Below, one piece after another: positions 60,807-64,000 of a stretch of 64,000 bases of DNA. Numbering within the stretch: the stretch's first letter is position 1; each line of letters starts with the position of its first letter. A program made the position numbers and the translations under genes. The notes below the pieces were generated by a model that had not been told where the DNA came from, did not search any database, and worked only from the letters and a program-made list of their open reading frames with translations. The stretch comes from an uncultured Lacinutrix sp. (GTDB lineage: Bacteria > Bacteroidota > Bacteroidia > Flavobacteriales > Flavobacteriaceae), in NCBI RefSeq assembly GCF_947500605.1, contig NZ_CANMSJ010000007.1, positions 62,001-126,000 of the forward strand. Reading direction: 5' to 3'.

Positions 60807-62495
60807 TTAAAACCCAGCAGCAGCATCATCACCACGAGAATCTGCACCACCTTCAAGAGAACCATCTGGTAATACTAAAATACCATCTACAACACCAATA
60901 ACTGGCGAGCGTTCTTCGTTTATTGTATAACCTTTTTGTTCTAAAGCGGTAATAGTTTTTGTATTAAAGCGATTAGGTTCCATTCTAATTTCATCTGGTA
61001 ACCATTGGTGATGAAAACGCGGTGCATTAACAGCTTCTTGCATACCCATTTTAAACTCGTGTACATTTAAAATAGTCTGTAAAACCGAGGTGATAATTGT
61101 TGAACCTCCAGGTGTTCCAACGCTCATTAATAATTTTCCATCTTTTTCTACAATAGTTGGCGTCATAGAACTTAGCATGCGTTTTTCTGGTAAAATAGCA
61201 TTGGCTTCAGCGCCAATAAGTCCGTATACGTTTGGTATGCCAGGTTTGCTAGAAAAATCGTCCATTTCATTGTTTAAAAAGAAGCCTAATTCTTGACAAT
61301 ATAATTTAGAACCATAATAAGAATTTAAAGTGGTTGTTACAGCAATAGCATTACCAAAAGAATCGACAATAGAGTAGTGCGTTGTTTCATCACTTTCTAC
61401 AATATCAACAGTACCATGAGAAATTTCGGTAGAAGGTGTTGCTTTTTCAAAAGAAAAACTTGACATTCTGTCTTTTAAATACCCATCACTTACTAATTTG
61501 TCTTGTGGGACTTCTACAAAATCAGGATCACCTAAATAATGGCTTCTATCTGCATAAGCGCGACGTTCAGCTTCAGCTAAAACCTGAATTGTTTTTGTAG
61601 AGTTGTGTCCAAATGTATCTAAGTCGTAACTTTCAACCGACTTTAATACTTGTGCCATGGTAATACCTCCACTTGAAGGCGGAGACATTGAAATAATACG
61701 TAAATCGTCGTAATTAAAAGTAATAGGCGTTCTCCATTTCGCTTGGTAATTTGCTAAATCTTCTTCAGTAATAATACCACCATTATCTTGAATAAACTGT
61801 GCTAATATTTTAGCCGTTTTTCCTTTATAAAACTCATCACGACCGTTTTTCATTATTCGTGTTAGTGTTTCTGCTAATTCTGGATATTTAATAGTGTCAT
61901 TTGCTTTCCAGTTTTTAATAAACTGAATAGAATCTTTATTGGTAAGCTTAAAATCGGTTTGCTTTTCTGCAATTCTAATTTCTTGTTTTTTAGTAACAAT
62001 AACACCTCTTTTTGCTAAAGCGATAACAGGTTTTAAAATGGTTTCAATAGGTAACGAACCAAACTTTTTATGGACTTCAAAAACACCTGCAATAGTACCA
62101 GGAATTCCAACAGCCATTGCACCACGTGTACTTAAATCGGGAATAACATTGCCTATAGAATCCAAATACATGTCTTTTGTCGCTGCTAATGGTGCTTTTT
62201 CTCTATAGTCTAAAGCGCCAATTTTACCGTCGTTTAATCTGTAAACCATAAAACCACCACCTCCAATATTTCCAGCGTTGGGATAAGCGACTGCTAAAGC
62301 AAGGTCTGTAGCCATCATAGCATCGAAAGCGTTTCCGCCTTGTTCCATAATTTGTTTTGCAATGTTAGAAGCTTCAACTCTTGCCGAAACAACCATTGCT
62401 TTTTGTGTAACTAAACCACGAACGGGCGCTTTCTTTTTACAAGAAAAACAGATTGTAATTGTCGCAATTACGAGTAGTGTGTTTTTTAGCTTCAT
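60807..62495 (-). CDS. ggt: Gamma-glutamyltransferase lipoprotein
   Basis: Cleaves gamma-glutamyl bonds of glutathione and relatives in the periplasm. A 562-residue lipoprotein (lipobox CFSC, Cys19) instead of the usual signal peptide. The autoprocessing site DETTHYSIVD with Thr371/Thr372 is present, as are NAFDAMMATDLALAV, GNIGGGGFMVYR, SPPSSGG, LNNEMDDFS and GTPGGSTI. It processes itself into large and small subunits. No glutathione-synthesis genes are adjacent. Followed upstream on the same strand by the ACP-phosphodiesterase-like gene with a 58-nt gap. Confidence 0.96.
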   Translation of the reverse strand: MKLKNTLLVIATITICFSCKKKAPVRGLVTQKAMVVSARVEASNIAKQIMEQGGNAFDAMMATDLALAVAYPNAGNIGGGGFMVYRLNDGKIGALDYREKAPLAATKDMYLDSIGNVIPDLSTRGAMAVGIPGTIAGVFEVHKKFGSLPIETILKPVIALAKRGVIVTKKQEIRIAEKQTDFKLTNKDSIQFIKNWKANDTIKYPELAETLTRIMKNGRDEFYKGKTAKILAQFIQDNGGIITEEDLANYQAKWRTPITFNYDDLRIISMSPPSSGGITMAQVLKSVESYDLDTFGHNSTKTIQVLAEAERRAYADRSHYLGDPDFVEVPQDKLVSDGYLKDRMSSFSFEKATPSTEISHGTVDIVESDETTHYSIVDSFGNAIAVTTTLNSYYGSKLYCQELGFFLNNEMDDFSSKPGIPNVYGLIGAEANAILPEKRMLSSMTPTIVEKDGKLLMSVGTPGGSTIITSVLQTILNVHEFKMGMQEAVNAPRFHHQWLPDEIRMEPNRFNTKTITALEQKGYTINEERSPVIGVVDGILVLPDGSLEGGADSRGDDAAAGF

Positions 62496-62515
62496 TTTTA
62501 GTATCTGTTATTTAA

Positions 62516-62542
62516 AGATTCCTCACTTCGTTCTGAATGACA
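62516..62542. repeat. Degenerate GATTCCTC...GAATGACA palindrome
   Basis: GATTCCTCACTTCGTTCTGAATGACA, a diverged member of the palindrome family at 44795, 58788 and 60750. It lies between ggt and the ACP-phosphodiesterase-like gene. Confidence 0.55.
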
Positions 62543-62553
62543 AAACGTAACGT

Positions 62554-63147
62554 TTATCTGTTTTCTATTTCTTTTAATTTCTTCGCTGAAAACTGAATCA
62601 GTTCATCAAAAAAGCGGGTAAATTCATCTTCAAATTCATCATAGAATTCTTGCAGTTCGTTTACGGCTAAATTCATTTGCGAACGGTTTTGTGTTCTTTT
62701 ATTCATACCAACCAACACTTTCCCAATACCTTCAATGGTAGCATAGCTTAATAGCCAATTATCGGCAATCATATAAGGCATCATTTTTTGAATTCTTGCT
62801 GGTAATACTTCAAAGTTATCTTGTAAACTAGTATAGAAATTATCGATGTATTCAGCTAAAGGCACATCAGAATAATTACTCCAGTTTTTAGCCAAAAAAT
62901 GATCGTATAGAATATCGACTATCACACCAGAATAATGTCCGTAATTTTTATGCAGCCTTTTGGTACTTACTCTTACTGTTTTATGTGCATCTGTAAACGT
63001 ATCGATTTGGCGATGCAGTAAAATACCAGTTTGAATGTCTTTTGGATATTTCTGGTATTTTTTACCACGAATACCATCGGCAATAAAATTACCAATAGTT
63101 ATGTCTTCGTTATTTCCTGATAAATATATATGTGCGAGAAAATTCAT
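62554..63147 (-). CDS. Acyl-carrier-protein phosphodiesterase-like protein
   Basis: A 197-residue protein of the AcpH family, an HD-related fold. AcpH removes the phosphopantetheine arm from holo-ACP. Conserved N-terminal MNFLAHIYLSG, GNFIADGIRGKKY and GILLHRQIDTFTDAH with HRxID, and GVIVDILYDHFLAKNW with DILYDH, match the family. Note that E. coli AcpH is similar in size. No acyl-carrier or fatty-acid genes are near. It is divergent from glmM with 80 nt between starts. Confidence 0.9.
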   Translation of the reverse strand: MNFLAHIYLSGNNEDITIGNFIADGIRGKKYQKYPKDIQTGILLHRQIDTFTDAHKTVRVSTKRLHKNYGHYSGVIVDILYDHFLAKNWSNYSDVPLAEYIDNFYTSLQDNFEVLPARIQKMMPYMIADNWLLSYATIEGIGKVLVGMNKRTQNRSQMNLAVNELQEFYDEFEDEFTRFFDELIQFSAKKLKEIENR

Positions 63148-63194
63148 AGGTCGAATTTACGAATTCAGAATAGATAAATCCGCTTTTGAAATAG

Positions 63195-63202
63195 TATATT
63201 TG
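63195..63202 (+). promoter_or_regulatory. Predicted -7 box (TATATTTG) of glmM
   Basis: An exact TANNTTTG match 26 nt before the glmM ATG at 63228, identical to the pheT box. Confidence 0.5.
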
Positions 63203-63227
63203 TAGTTCAATTTTAAAAATTATATTA

Positions 63228-64000
63228 ATGACACTTATAAAATCTATTTCAGGAATTCGAGGAACTATTGGCGGAAAGGTTGGAGAAAACCTAACACCAA
63301 TTGATGCTGTAAAATTCGCATCGGCTTACGGTACTTGGTTAAAAACGCAACGTACAAAAGATAATTATCGTGTTGTTGTGGGTAGAGATGCTAGAATTTC
63401 TGGAGCAATGATTCAGAATTTAGTAATGAATACCTTAGTAGGTTTAGGTATTGATGTTATAGATTTAGATTTGTCTACAACACCAACGGTTGAAATTGCT
63501 GTGCCAATGGAACATGCCGATGGAGGTATTATTTTAACTGCAAGTCATAACCCAAAACAATGGAATGCTTTAAAATTATTAAATGCTAAAGGAGAGTTTT
63601 TAGATGCCGCTGAAGGTGCAAAGATTTTAGAGATTGCAGAAAGCGATGCTATGCAGTTTGCAGATGTAGATAGTTTAGGAGAAATTACCAGAAATGATGC
63701 TTATATCGATATTCATATCGACGAAGTTTTAGAATTAGAATATGTAGATAAAAAAGCAATTGCAGCAGCAAATTTTAAAGTTGTAGTCGATGGTGTAAAT
63801 TCTACAGGAGGTATTGCTATTCCTTTATTATTAGAACGTTTAGGAGTAGAGGCAGTAAAGTTATATTGTGATCCAACAGGAGAATTTCCTCACAATCCAG
63901 AACCGTTAAAAGAACATTTAACAGATTTATCTGCGGAAGTACAAAAGCATCATGCCGATTTTGGTATTGTTGTAGATCCAGATGTAGACAGATTAGCTTT
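63228..64000 (+). CDS. glmM: Phosphoglucosamine mutase, N-terminal part (runs off the window)
   Basis: Converts glucosamine-6-phosphate to glucosamine-1-phosphate for peptidoglycan and LPS. The first 257 codons are present. The start MTLIKSISGIRGTIGGKVGEN is typical; VVVGRDARISG, the phosphoserine loop TASHNPKQWNALK (Ser106) and the metal loop DPDVDRLA are intact. The GlmM-type loop (Bacteroidetes form, about 462 residues in full) rather than phosphomannomutase is favoured by the Bacteroidetes pattern, but without the C-terminal domain specificity is not proven. Confidence 0.93.
   Translation, partial: MTLIKSISGIRGTIGGKVGENLTPIDAVKFASAYGTWLKTQRTKDNYRVVVGRDARISGAMIQNLVMNTLVGLGIDVIDLDLSTTPTVEIAVPMEHADGGIILTASHNPKQWNALKLLNAKGEFLDAAEGAKILEIAESDAMQFADVDSLGEITRNDAYIDIHIDEVLELEYVDKKAIAAANFKVVVDGVNSTGGIAIPLLLERLGVEAVKLYCDPTGEFPHNPEPLKEHLTDLSAEVQKHHADFGIVVDPDVDRLA

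Noticed and set aside
62362-62550. Plus-strand open frames opposite the gamma-glutamyltransferase gene
   Set aside because: Shadows of a strong conserved gene; no independent support.
1-64000. tRNA or rRNA genes
   Set aside because: No cloverleaf-type T-loop or rRNA segment was seen; TTCGAGTGA in spacers belongs to the palindromic repeats.

Overview
The window is chromosomal DNA from a marine-type member of the Flavobacteriaceae (Bacteroidetes). The evidence is low GC, abundant lipoproteins with short lipoboxes, promoters of the Bacteroidetes type (TTG, about 20 nt, TANNTTTG) just upstream of several genes, gene families typical of the group (TIGR02757, fused 2-oxoacid dehydrogenase E1, WG repeats, LytTR regulators), and few Shine-Dalgarno sites. 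No rRNA, tRNA, CRISPR array, insertion sequence or prophage was seen.

Layout. 1-7613 (mostly minus): a cut GAF-domain protein, a TIGR02757 protein, two lipoproteins sharing an N-terminal domain (one ending in a trypsin-like protease), a PAP2 phosphatase and pheT. 7774-13663: secreted or envelope proteins (acidic peptide, TlpA-like lipoprotein, metallo-beta-lactamase fold with EF-hands), two flavoproteins and the tRNA hydroxylase miaE. 13664-14114 is a repeat-filled spacer. 14115-19493: recG, an M1 aminopeptidase and a patatin. 20216-31795: an island of seven lipoproteins around a two-component pair (propeller-sensor histidine kinase plus LytTR regulator). 31876-45085: a glutamate-synthase-like oxidoreductase, an AsmA-like protein, uvrD, a WG-repeat protein, a Sua5 homologue, an OmpA lipoprotein, a glycosyltransferase, an HsdR-N nuclease-like protein, holA and small proteins. 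45089-54392: a methyltransferase, a DUF4365-TPR gene that looks inserted, fused E1 and a degenerate M1-barrel protein. 54832-64000: a LOG-family protein, uvrA, hypotheticals, gamma-glutamyltransferase, an ACP-phosphodiesterase-like protein and the start of glmM.

Most genes are core housekeeping: DNA repair and replication (recG, uvrD, uvrA, holA), translation (pheT, miaE, Sua5) and envelope synthesis (glmM). The part that looks least described is the 20-32 kb island. Three of its transcription units start behind the same bipartite element, GGGTAACA, exactly 18 nt, then T[A/G]TAA[A/G], which does not resemble the housekeeping promoter. The genes encode lipoproteins with acidic residues after the lipid cysteine, as in surface-export signals, and the island carries its own transmembrane sensor and response regulator. 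I infer a self-contained system that senses something in the periplasm and controls a set of surface lipoproteins. Its ligand and purpose cannot be read from the sequence.

Secondary points of interest are a pseudo-peptidase that keeps M1 spacing but has lost catalytic residues (51555-54392), a nuclease-like DUF4365-TPR gene bracketed by 18-nt direct repeats (46825-48812), and several families of palindromic intergenic repeats.
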